A stretch of DNA of 8,295 bases from Actinomycetota bacterium (lineage in GTDB: Bacteria; Actinomycetota; Actinomycetes; Streptosporangiales; Streptosporangiaceae): assembly GCA_003168295.1 (NCBI GenBank), contig PMST01000085.1:1387-9681 (forward strand), in the 5' to 3' direction. The notes under the pieces are model-generated. The model was given only the letters and a program-made list of their open reading frames with translations. It was not told where the DNA came from and made no database searches. Positions 1 to 5,808 of the stretch are shown here, in pieces. Position numbers and translations under genes: made by a program. Every line of letters begins with the position of its first letter. Position 1 is the stretch's first letter.

Positions 1-894
1 CCATCCCAGCTCGAAGCGGTCACGACGCAGGCACAGCACCACGGCGCAGGCGCACAGCACGGCGGCGCACGCGACCTGGGCGGCCGGCGCCACGATCAGC
101 AGCGGAACGTCAGCCGACGCCAGCCACAGCACGGGCAGCGCCCACAACGCCGCCGTGGTGACGGCGGCGGCGCGGGGATCCATGATGGTCGCGGAGGCGA
201 GCGCGAACGCGGACAACGCCAGCGACGGCAGCAGCAGCGCGACGGGCAGCCACCCCGGACCGGGCAAGACGAACGCGACGCCGGTCACCGGGACCAGCGC
301 GGCCGCCAGCGCGCACACCGCGCGGACCAGCAGCAGGGTGAAACCGGAGAACGGGGCAGCAGCGGCCAGCCGCCAGGCCGGATCGAACACGGGCAGGAAC
401 GCCGCCGCCACACCCGCCAGCACCAGCAGGGGCGCCACCAGCAGGAACGGCGCCAGGGCCGCCGGGCCTGGATGACCGGCCACGGGCCCGCCGCCCGGGA
501 TCCAGCCGTAGCCGAGCGCCGCGGCCTCCAAGGCCACCACGGCCACCACCGCCATCACCGACAGCAGCCACGACGCTCGCAGTGACGGGGTCGCCGCGAG
601 CAGGGTAAGCACATGGTCAGGGACGCCGCACCGGCGCAGCAGGCGCCGTACCCGGCCCCCCTCGCCGATCGCCGCACGCACCAGCAGCGCCGAGCGGTTG
701 CGTGCCAGCCGCTCCGCGTCCACATGCGCCGACAGCGCCGAGCGGCAGGACGCGCACCCGGTCAGGTGGGTCTCCACCGACCAGTCGGCGACCGCCCCGG
801 CTGTCCGGGCGGCGTAACTGGCCAGCAGGTCCTCGCCCGCGTGCCAGGCTGCTCCGGCTGCAGGCCCGGCCGCGCCGGGAAATGAGCTCGTCAT
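1..894 (-). CDS. Zinc-finger (zf-HC2) anti-sigma-like membrane protein, 3' end beyond window
   Basis: Reading the minus strand from ATG at 894 gives 298 codons without a stop up to the window edge, so the gene is partial. The cytoplasmic N-terminal part contains H43-x3-C47-x2-C50, the HxxxCxxC signature of zinc-binding anti-sigma domains (ZAS/zf-HC2). From about residue 109 the protein becomes very hydrophobic, with about six candidate membrane helices (roughly 109-132, 147-170, 184-210, 215-237, 242-260, 263-289). Its start overlaps the stop of the ECF sigma gene (ATGA at 894-891), which implies translational coupling and a sigma/anti-sigma pair. By family analogy the cytoplasmic domain would hold the sigma factor at the membrane and release it on a signal, possibly a thiol or redox one given the zinc-ligand cysteines. 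That role is inferred. The polytopic C-terminal part is larger than in classical one-helix anti-sigma proteins, so a transport or sensing role is possible. Confidence 0.8.
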   Translation of the reverse strand, partial: MTSSFPGAAGPAAGAAWHAGEDLLASYAARTAGAVADWSVETHLTGCASCRSALSAHVDAERLARNRSALLVRAAIGEGGRVRRLLRRCGVPDHVLTLLAATPSLRASWLLSVMAVVAVVALEAAALGYGWIPGGGPVAGHPGPAALAPFLLVAPLLVLAGVAAAFLPVFDPAWRLAAAAPFSGFTLLLVRAVCALAAALVPVTGVAFVLPGPGWLPVALLLPSLALSAFALASATIMDPRAAAVTTAALWALPVLWLASADVPLLIVAPAAQVACAAVLCACAVVLCLRRDRFELGW

Positions 895-1490
895 ATTATC
901 TCCCAGGCTTCCTGGTGGTATGCGGCTGTCCCGGGTCCGGATTGCTGCCCGGCGAGTGCGGCGCGCAGCGCCACCCGGGCGCGGTGGCAGCGGGACTTGA
1001 CGGTGCCTTCCGCCACGCCCAGCAGGACGGCCGCCTCCGCGCAGGTCAGGCCGTCCAGCACGGTCGCCTCGAGAGCACCGCGCAGTTCCGGGGACAGCCC
1101 GCCCAGCGCCTGACCCAGTCGGCCATGCTCGATGCCGGCCAGCACCTGGTCCTCCGCCGAGACAACCGTCTCCGGTTCCGCCGCGCGCCACCGCAGCCGC
1201 CGGGGCCCGTTCTCCCGGCGGATCGCGTCGATGAGGCGGCGGATGCCGATGCCCCAGATAAACGCGGCCACATCCCCGCCCCCGCGGTAAGCGCCCGCCT
1301 CCCGCCACACGGCGAGGAAAGTGTCCTGGACGGCGTAATCGACCACATCCGGTATCGCGCACCGCCGGGCCAGCCGGACCGTCAGCCAGGCGGCATGCCG
1401 GTCGTACAGGGCGGCAAGCGCCCCCTCATCACCGCGCGCCACAGCGCGGAGCAACACCGCGTCATCGCGCTCCCCGGCCTCCGGCCTCAT
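891..1490 (-). CDS. ECF-family RNA polymerase sigma factor (sigma-70 regions 2 and 4)
   Basis: The 199-residue product has the two-domain ECF layout. Region 2 spans about residues 12-92, with the region 2.2 helix around D48-R63 (core polymerase binding) followed by the FIWGIGIRRLIDAIRRE stretch typical of -10 recognition. Region 4 spans about 125-180, with a helix-turn-helix at about 149-172 (GLTCAEAAVLLGVAEGTVKSR) that would contact the -35 element. There is no region 3 and no extra SnoaL-like C-terminal domain; about 20 residues follow region 4. The length is normal for the group. The gene overlaps the downstream anti-sigma-like gene by 4 bases, and the divergent neighbour is a Rieske operon. 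A GGAACC...CGACAG arrangement upstream could be an autoregulated promoter. The cognate signal and regulon cannot be read from the sequence. Confidence 0.92.
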   Translation of the reverse strand: MRPEAGERDDAVLLRAVARGDEGALAALYDRHAAWLTVRLARRCAIPDVVDYAVQDTFLAVWREAGAYRGGGDVAAFIWGIGIRRLIDAIRRENGPRRLRWRAAEPETVVSAEDQVLAGIEHGRLGQALGGLSPELRGALEATVLDGLTCAEAAVLLGVAEGTVKSRCHRARVALRAALAGQQSGPGTAAYHQEAWEII

Positions 1491-1523
1491 GGCCGGAGCC
1501 GTTCAGGTGCTCCCATACTCTCC

Positions 1524-1552
1524 CTGTCGCAGCAGCAGACCCGTCCGGTTCC
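1524..1552 (-). promoter_or_regulatory. Possible ECF-type promoter of the sigma/anti-sigma operon
   Basis: On the minus strand GGAACC (1552-1547) lies 17 bases before CGACAG (1529-1524), about 35 bp upstream of the sigma gene start. A GGAAC-type -35 element is characteristic of many ECF sigma factors, which often transcribe their own gene. The -10 half (CGAC rather than CGTC) is only a partial match, so this is a suggestion. Confidence 0.3.
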
Positions 1553-1756
1553 CATCATGCAAACAAACTCAGCCAGGACACCGGCCCGCCGGGACCCTAC
1601 GGACTACCATGACGACCCGAGTGTCTCAGCATGGAACAGGGGTATGGGGCTCGACAGGTTACGCTCCGTGCAACGGCACCATCCGGCGCAGCGGGAACAG
1701 CGGGTTCGGCGCCGTTGCAGGATCTGCCCGGATCGAGCACGCGCTGATGTCACCGC

Positions 1757-1761
1757 GGAGG
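1757..1761 (+). promoter_or_regulatory. Ribosome binding site that sets the start of the DUF2231-Rieske gene
   Basis: GGAGG lies 5 bases before ATG 1767. It identifies this ATG as the start, although the frame stays open for more than 1,000 bases upstream. That upstream part is antisense to the sigma and anti-sigma genes and encodes Arg/Pro-rich nonsense. Confidence 0.75.
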
Positions 1762-1766
1762 ACCTC

Positions 1767-2783
1767 ATGTCAGCAGGCACCGGCCAGGCCGACGGCTCAG
1801 CGCCAGCCCCCCAGCCAACCCCACCCGCCGGGCCCGCCACGTCCGCCGGCCCAGCGGATGTGGCGGCCCGCGCGGCGAACTGGCATCACGACGTGGTCGC
1901 CCGCATCGACCGCTGGGCCTGGATCCGCACGCTGAACGACCAGCTGACCGCTGTGCTCGGGCCGTGGCGCGAAAGGCACCAGGACAACCCCGTCATTGAG
2001 CTGATGCACGGCGGCCGGTGGCTCGGTCATCCGCTGCATCCGGCCCTGTCCGACCTGCCGATCGGGCTGTGGGCCGGCTCCCTGCTCTTGGACGTCACCG
2101 ACCGCGACCCGGCTCCCGGGCGCGGCCTCGACCCGGCGGGCCTGTTCAGCGCGGCCGGCATCGTGGCCGCCGTCGCGACCGCGGCCACCGGCGTGGTCGA
2201 CTGGACCGTCAGCGACGACGAAGATCGCCGGCTCGGCCTGTTCCACGGGGTGCTCAACACGGCGGCCCTCGGGCTGCAGGGCATGTCGCTGGCGGCCCGG
2301 CTGGGCGGTCACCGGCGCACGGCCCGCGGGCTGGGCGCGGCCAGCCTGGGTGTTACCGGCGCCGCCGCCTACCTCGGCGGCCACCTGGTGTTCGCCAAGG
2401 CGGTGATGGTCAGTCGGGTGGCCGGGGCTGACGGGCCGCGGCGCTGGGTCCGGGTGGTCGAGGAGGCCGAGCTGCCGGACGACGTGCCGACCGGCGTGCA
2501 GGCCGACGGACGGCAGGTCCTGCTGTACCGCCACGACGGAACCCTCTACGCGCTCGACAACCTGTGCAGCCACGCCGCCGGCCTGCTCAGCCGCGGCGCG
2601 GTCGAGGGCCTGATCGTGACCTGCCCGCTGCACGGATCGCAGTACTGCCTGGCCGACGGCTCGGTCCGCCGCGGCCCGTCACACCAGCCGCAACCCGTGA
2701 TACGCAGCCGGGTCCGCAACGGCTGGATCGAAGTGCGCGGTAATCAGCCCGCCCCCCGCCGGTCCGTCAACGGAAGGAAATAG
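1767..2783 (+). CDS. DUF2231 membrane domain fused to C-terminal Rieske [2Fe-2S] domain
   Basis: The protein has 338 residues. The first about 35 are a Pro/Ala-rich tail. A conserved DUF2231-type block follows (residues 83-109, containing LGHPLHPALSDLPIGLW), and about four membrane helices can be placed near 94-110, 126-146, 157-177 and 188-209. The C-terminal domain is a Rieske fold with the cluster motif C267-x-H269-x16-C286-x2-H289, so two Cys and two His can hold a [2Fe-2S] centre. The protein probably anchors an iron-sulfur electron carrier to the membrane; the electron donor and acceptor are unknown. His88, His91, His160 and His206 lie in or beside the membrane part. Only 2 bases separate its stop from the ATG of a soluble Rieske ferredoxin, so the two are surely co-transcribed. 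The domain assignment is secure and the physiological role is open. Confidence 0.87.
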   Translation: MSAGTGQADGSAPAPQPTPPAGPATSAGPADVAARAANWHHDVVARIDRWAWIRTLNDQLTAVLGPWRERHQDNPVIELMHGGRWLGHPLHPALSDLPIGLWAGSLLLDVTDRDPAPGRGLDPAGLFSAAGIVAAVATAATGVVDWTVSDDEDRRLGLFHGVLNTAALGLQGMSLAARLGGHRRTARGLGAASLGVTGAAAYLGGHLVFAKAVMVSRVAGADGPRRWVRVVEEAELPDDVPTGVQADGRQVLLYRHDGTLYALDNLCSHAAGLLSRGAVEGLIVTCPLHGSQYCLADGSVRRGPSHQPQPVIRSRVRNGWIEVRGNQPAPRRSVNGRK

Positions 2784-2785
2784 TC

Positions 2786-3136
2786 ATGGCCTTTGTCGTC
2801 GTCGCCAACCTCGATGACCTGGAGGAGGGCGAGACTCTGTTCGTGGACGGGCTGAAGGAGCCGATCTGCCTGGTCCGCCTAGACGGCGAAGACGTCCGCG
2901 CCGTGCACAACACCTGCACCCACCAGCAGCAGCCTTTGCACGAGGGCACCGTGCAGGACGACGACACCCTGGTCTGCGCGTCGCACAACTCCCGGTTCGA
3001 CCTGAGCACCGGCGAGTCGGTCGGCATCCCCGAGGTGCCCACGCTGCCCGTCTACGCCTGCAAGGTCGAGGGCGACGCGATCCTCGTCGACATCGACCAG
3101 CAGCTCAACGACGCCCCCATCCCGCGTCACCTATAG
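2786..3136 (+). CDS. Small Rieske-type [2Fe-2S] ferredoxin
   Basis: This 116-residue soluble protein is a single Rieske domain with C44-x-H46-x17-C64-x2-H67, all four cluster ligands being present. The size and the absence of a signal peptide or membrane helix fit the NirD/dioxygenase-ferredoxin type (BphF-like) that shuttles single electrons in the cytoplasm. It starts 2 bases after the stop of the membrane Rieske protein, with GGAAGG at 2772-2777 as ribosome binding site inside the end of the upstream gene. Electron exchange with its neighbour is an inference from the operon. No dioxygenase, nitrite reductase subunit or ferredoxin reductase is encoded in the window, so the partner enzyme is unknown. 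The final residues after the domain (about 105-116) show no known motif. Confidence 0.9.
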   Translation: MAFVVVANLDDLEEGETLFVDGLKEPICLVRLDGEDVRAVHNTCTHQQQPLHEGTVQDDDTLVCASHNSRFDLSTGESVGIPEVPTLPVYACKVEGDAILVDIDQQLNDAPIPRHL

Positions 3137-3318
3137 CACTGATGACAAAGAATTTACTGCCGAACGATCCGGGTGCGTGCGGTAGACAACGTGCGTGCCT
3201 AACTGCGGCTGGCGCCACCCCATCAGGCCGCTGTCCTCGGTCATGTCAGATTGTAATTTTGTCCTATCAAACGATGTAATATCGACACGGCACTACTGGC
3301 ACGATACAGGGAACGTCG
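3137..3318 (+). promoter_or_regulatory. AT-rich intergenic region, candidate promoter/operator of the isomerase pseudogene
   Basis: This 182 bp region separates the Rieske operon from the isomerase pseudogene. Bases 3241-3285 are strikingly AT-rich for this genome. They hold TTGTAA (3251-3256) and, 18 bases later, TGTAAT (3275-3280), a possible sigma-A-like promoter. Two short inverted repeats overlap it: TTTG-N6-CAAA (3258-3271) and CGAT-N5-ATCG (3272-3284), which could be a repressor operator. Further left, GTGCGTGC occurs twice (3173-3180 and 3191-3198). GCGGC (3205-3209) pairs with GCCGC (3227-3231), but no T-run follows, so it is a poor terminator. Confidence 0.35.
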
Positions 3319-3926
3319 ATGATGCAGCTTGGACTGTATGGCGCGATTCTCGGCGACCTGTCACTTCCAGACGCGATCCAGGTCGTCGCCAATGTTGGTC
3401 TGACCGGCCTCGAGATCAACACCGGCGGCTTCCTGCCCGCCGTGCACGTTCCGGCCTTCGACGACATCCTGGTCAGCGACACCGCCCGCGACGACTTCCT
3501 CGGCGTCTTCGAGGGTACTGGCGTGTCCATCGCCGGCCTCAACGCCAACGGGAATCCGCTCCACCCTAACCGGGCCATCGGCGAGAAGCAGGCCGAAGAC
3601 GTTCGCCGTTCTATCCGACTGGCTGAGCGCCTTGGTCAGCACCGGCTAGTGACCATGTCCGGCCTTCCCGGCGGAGAGCCCGGGGCGACCCGGCCGAACT
3701 GGGTCGTCAATGCTTGGAACTCCGCGGCGTTGGATGCGCTCGATTACCAGTGGCAGACATCGCCTACTGGACCGAGTTCTTGCGCGCGCTATACGAGGTC
3801 GACCCGGACATGCTGGTCAATATCGAGCACGAGGACACCGAACTGGGCCGCATCGAAGGCGTGACCGCCGCGGCCGAGGTGCTGAAGGCGGCCGATGCCC
3901 GGTTGCGGGAGTCGCTGGAGTCATGA
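3319..3926 (+). pseudogene. Sugar phosphate isomerase/epimerase (TIM barrel), internally deleted and frameshifted
   Basis: From ATG 3319 (AGGGAA at 3308-3313 as ribosome binding site) about 145 codons read as the N-terminal half of an AP-endonuclease-2/xylose-isomerase-like barrel, with typical phrases GLTGLEINTGGFLP, SDTARDDFLG and MSGLPGGEPGATRPNWVV up to DYQW (codons at 3742-3753). The frame then turns to nonsense. In the next frame VADIAYWTEFLRALYEVD and LVNIEHEDTELGR appear, which is the usual C-terminal end of the same family, ending with TGA at 3924-3926. The joined remnant is about 200 codons, whereas from memory full proteins have around 320. The middle, which should carry several metal ligands and catalytic residues, is missing. 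A deletion of roughly 100 codons with a net frame change at about 3753 explains this. The substrate of the intact ancestor is unknown. An assembly error is the alternative, but it would have to remove several hundred bases. Confidence 0.85.
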
Positions 3927-3951
3927 TCACCTGGGCCGCGACCCGTACTAA

Positions 3952-4050
3952 GTCTGGGTCGTTCTCATTGCCGGAGCGAGGACTGGAATCGGCCGGGTGG
4001 CTGCCCATGCCTTCCCTGAGCAGGGGGCAAAGCGGATTTTCCAAGCATGA
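3952..4050 (+). pseudogene. N-terminal relic of a short-chain dehydrogenase/reductase
   Basis: Between an in-frame TAA (3949-3951) and TGA (4048-4050) the plus strand encodes about 32 residues reading VLIAGARTGIGRVAAHAF followed by PEQGAKRIF. This is the first strand, glycine-rich NAD(P)-binding turn and first helix of a classical SDR, up to the second beta strand. There is no plausible start codon and nothing SDR-like continues after the stop, so it is a fragment. It differs clearly from the N-terminus of the intact SDR that starts at 4067, so it is not a recent duplicate of it. Its terminal stop overlaps the ribosome binding site of that gene. Confidence 0.6.
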
Positions 4051-4055
4051 GGAGG
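4049..4055 (+). promoter_or_regulatory. Ribosome binding site of the intact SDR gene
   Basis: GAGGAGG lies 11 bases before ATG 4067. The spacing is at the long end of the useful range, but no other start codon in the frame fits better and the protein begins just before the nucleotide-binding strand. Confidence 0.6.
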
Positions 4056-4066
4056 CCTGACAAATT

Positions 4067-4861
4067 ATGTCTCAGGTAACCTGGAATTTCGAACGCAAGC
4101 GCGTCCTGGTGACAGGCGGTGCCGCGGGGATTGGTTTCGCGATCGGTCAGGAATTCTTGCACGCCGGTGCGCAAGTAACGTTTCTGGGTCGCGATGACAA
4201 ATCGCTGAAAAAGGCCATCCGGGCTGCTTCTGCCGCGAGCCGCAAGGGCAGAGCACTGAGCTTGATCTGTGATCTGGCGAAACCACAGGACATCGTTCGC
4301 GCCGCCCAGGCCGCTACTGAACTCATGGGAGGCGTTGATATCCTGATTAACAACGCTGGAGTAGGCGGGTCTCGCTCCCTTATCGAACTGAGCGATGAGG
4401 AACTGGATCTCCACCTGAACGTCAACCTCAGAGCAACGATCTTGCTTACCCGTGAGCTTCTGCGCGGGATGCTAGAGCAAGGTGAGGGTGTCATCATCAA
4501 TATTTCATCGCAAGCCGGTAAGCGTGGTTTTCCTGGTATCACGCATTACAGTGCGAGCAAGGCTGGTGTGATTGGCTTCACAAGATCATTGGCGATTGAG
4601 GCCGCTCCGCAAGTGCGGGTAAACGCGGTCTGCCCCGGTATGGTGCTGACGGCGATGATGCAGAATAATATCCAGCAGACCAGTAACCAGAAAAATATCT
4701 CGCTCGACGACGCCCGCGCCGAATGGGGCTCAGGAATCCCGATGGGACGGATGCAACAGCCGGTCGACATTGCCAACGCCGTGCTCTTCCTTGCTTCCGA
4801 CGCAGCGAGGGAAATCACAGGAGAGGCTCTCAACGTCAGCGGCGGTCAAACCATGTACTGA
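4067..4861 (+). CDS. SDR family NAD(P)-dependent oxidoreductase (classical)
   Basis: The 264-residue protein is a complete classical SDR. It has the cofactor turn TGGAAGIG (16-23), D69 after the third strand, NNAG (95-98), N120, S148, Y161 and K165 (YSASK), the PG turn after the sixth strand and the C-terminal GEALNVSGG segment. All four members of the Asn-Ser-Tyr-Lys catalytic tetrad are present, so it should be an active alcohol/ketone oxidoreductase. R42 after the second strand hints at NADP(H), which is an inference. The substrate is not evident; relatives include FabG-like reductases and sugar or polyol dehydrogenases. Codons are visibly more AT-rich (runs such as AAAAATAT at 4690-4697 and ATTAACAACG) than in neighbouring genes, suggesting recent acquisition. 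It lies directly behind two gene relics and ends 34 bp from the convergent iolH gene. Confidence 0.93.
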   Translation: MSQVTWNFERKRVLVTGGAAGIGFAIGQEFLHAGAQVTFLGRDDKSLKKAIRAASAASRKGRALSLICDLAKPQDIVRAAQAATELMGGVDILINNAGVGGSRSLIELSDEELDLHLNVNLRATILLTRELLRGMLEQGEGVIINISSQAGKRGFPGITHYSASKAGVIGFTRSLAIEAAPQVRVNAVCPGMVLTAMMQNNIQQTSNQKNISLDDARAEWGSGIPMGRMQQPVDIANAVLFLASDAAREITGEALNVSGGQTMY

Positions 4862-4895
4862 TGGGCCAATGAGAGCTACGGCACCGCGCGGACGG

Positions 4896-5774
4896 TCACT
4901 GCCCGGCGTCCGCAATGAGCTTGCGGACGGTCTCAAGCTGGTAGCGGGAGGTCTTCTCCGCGGTTTCATCCTCGGCGAAGACGTTGGACACGATGATCGC
5001 GTCCGGCCGGGCCAGGAAGCCGGACGCGGCCAGGGCCCCGAACAGTTGGGCCCAGTCCACGTCGCCGTCGCCGATCTTGAGGTGCTGATGTACTCGAGCG
5101 CTGTTGCCGGGCGGGTTGGTGATGTACCGCAGCCCGTGCGAGCGACGGTGATCGAAGCTGTCGGCAGTGTAGACCGCTCCTAGGCTGTCCCCCAGCTCCG
5201 GGATGAGCGTGGCAGCGCGGTCCCCGTAGTGGAAGGTGTGGCTGCCGACGTAGGCCAGGCCAACGTTCTGGCTGTCCAGGCCGCGGATGATCCGCCATGC
5301 ATCCAGAGCGTCTTCAACGAAGTCGTCGGGATGCGGGTCTATGTTCACCGTGATGTCCTCGGACTCGATGAGCGGGAGCAGCTCCTCCATGGAGCGGTAG
5401 AAACCGGCCTCCGATTCCTCGGCCCGCTCGGGGCGGCCGGAGAACTCGGTGTTGATCACGCGGACCTCCAAGTCCACCGCGATCTGGATGATGCGCCGGA
5501 AGTTGCGTACGGCGGCCTCACGGGGCAATTCGTCCGGTGCTGACCAGCGCTGTACCGGCTGCAGGCCGACAATGCCGACTCCGCTCTGTTGCGCTCTGAT
5601 CTTGAGTCGCTGCAAAGATGAGCGGTCAGCTCGAGGATGGGAGAAGAAGGGAATGAAGTCGGGATGCGGGGTCAGGTGAATCCACTCGTACCCTGCTCGG
5701 GCGACCGCGTCGAACAGGCCGAGGAAGTCGGTGCGGGAAAAGTACGGTGTGGGGTCGAGGGCGATCCTCGTCAT
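4896..5774 (-). CDS. iolH: IolH-like sugar phosphate isomerase/epimerase of inositol catabolism
   Basis: The start is placed at 5774, where GGAGG (5785-5781) lies 6 bases upstream; the open frame extends 32 codons further but those overlap iolG and are not protein-like. The 292-residue product is a TIM barrel of the xylose-isomerase-like/AP endonuclease 2 superfamily. Its landmarks match IolH: HPDFIPFFSHPRA (37-49), NTEFSGRPERAEESEA (108-123), PHPDDFVEDALDA (147-159), SHTFHY (178-183), ADSFDH (204-209), LRYITNPPGN (215-224) and VHQHLKIGDGDVDW (228-241). IolH is encoded in many iol operons but its reaction is not firmly established. Here it is the last gene of the operon, 34 bp behind iolG. 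Compared with relatives as I remember them, D146 stands where Glu is usual and Y202 where His is usual, so the metal site may be altered. Confidence 0.85.
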   Translation of the reverse strand: MTRIALDPTPYFSRTDFLGLFDAVARAGYEWIHLTPHPDFIPFFSHPRADRSSLQRLKIRAQQSGVGIVGLQPVQRWSAPDELPREAAVRNFRRIIQIAVDLEVRVINTEFSGRPERAEESEAGFYRSMEELLPLIESEDITVNIDPHPDDFVEDALDAWRIIRGLDSQNVGLAYVGSHTFHYGDRAATLIPELGDSLGAVYTADSFDHRRSHGLRYITNPPGNSARVHQHLKIGDGDVDWAQLFGALAASGFLARPDAIIVSNVFAEDETAEKTSRYQLETVRKLIADAGQ

Positions 5775-5780
5775 CGGAGT

Positions 5781-5785
5781 CCTCC
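5781..5785 (-). promoter_or_regulatory. Ribosome binding site fixing the iolH start
   Basis: On the minus strand GGAGG lies 6 bases before ATG 5774-5772 in the 34-bp iolG-iolH gap. It favours this internal ATG over the farther upstream in-frame ATG at 5870. Confidence 0.75.
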
Positions 5786-5808
5786 AGGAGTGGTGCGCGG
5801 CCGGCGGA

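Larger units (their letters stand above)
1491..1766. other. Divergent intergenic region between sigma operon and Rieske operon
   Basis: These 276 bp separate two divergent operons and must hold promoters for both. Apart from the candidate ECF promoter on the minus strand, I see no convincing sigma-A type -35/-10 pair for the Rieske operon. Two GGAAC words on the plus strand (1633-1637 and 1694-1698) lack a well-spaced -10. Open frames crossing the region do not look like proteins. Confidence 0.5.

Noticed and set aside
110..571. Minus-strand open frame of 153 residues, Gly/Arg rich
   Set aside because: It is a frame shadow of the anti-sigma-like gene, which runs through the same stretch in another frame with proper hydrophobic helices.
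1633..1716. GGAAC words on the plus strand as ECF promoters of the Rieske operon
   Set aside because: GGAACA at 1633 is only 13 bases from CGACAG and 20 from GTT, and GGAAC at 1694 is 15 bases from GTT; none fits usual ECF spacing.
702..1766. Plus-strand frame open for more than 1,000 bases upstream of the DUF2231-Rieske start, seemingly giving a 693-residue protein
   Set aside because: It is antisense to the sigma and anti-sigma genes, Arg/Pro-rich and without family features; the GGAGG at 1757-1761 marks ATG 1767 as the start.
1797..2633. Long minus-strand frame opposite the DUF2231-Rieske gene
   Set aside because: It is typical of high-GC antisense open frames; composition is not protein-like and the sense strand encodes clear domains.
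3173..3198. GTGCGTGC repeated twice at an 18-base period, as an iteron or regulator site
   Set aside because: Only two copies, GC-rich and short, which is expected by chance in this genome.
3923..4060. A 45-codon plus-strand frame whose ATG overlaps the isomerase pseudogene stop as ATGA
   Set aside because: Its peptide resembles nothing, whereas another frame over the same bases shows the SDR motif; the overlap is probably left from the lost gene order.
4862..4895. Terminator between the convergent SDR and iolH genes
   Set aside because: No stable hairpin with a T-run is visible in the 34-bp gap.
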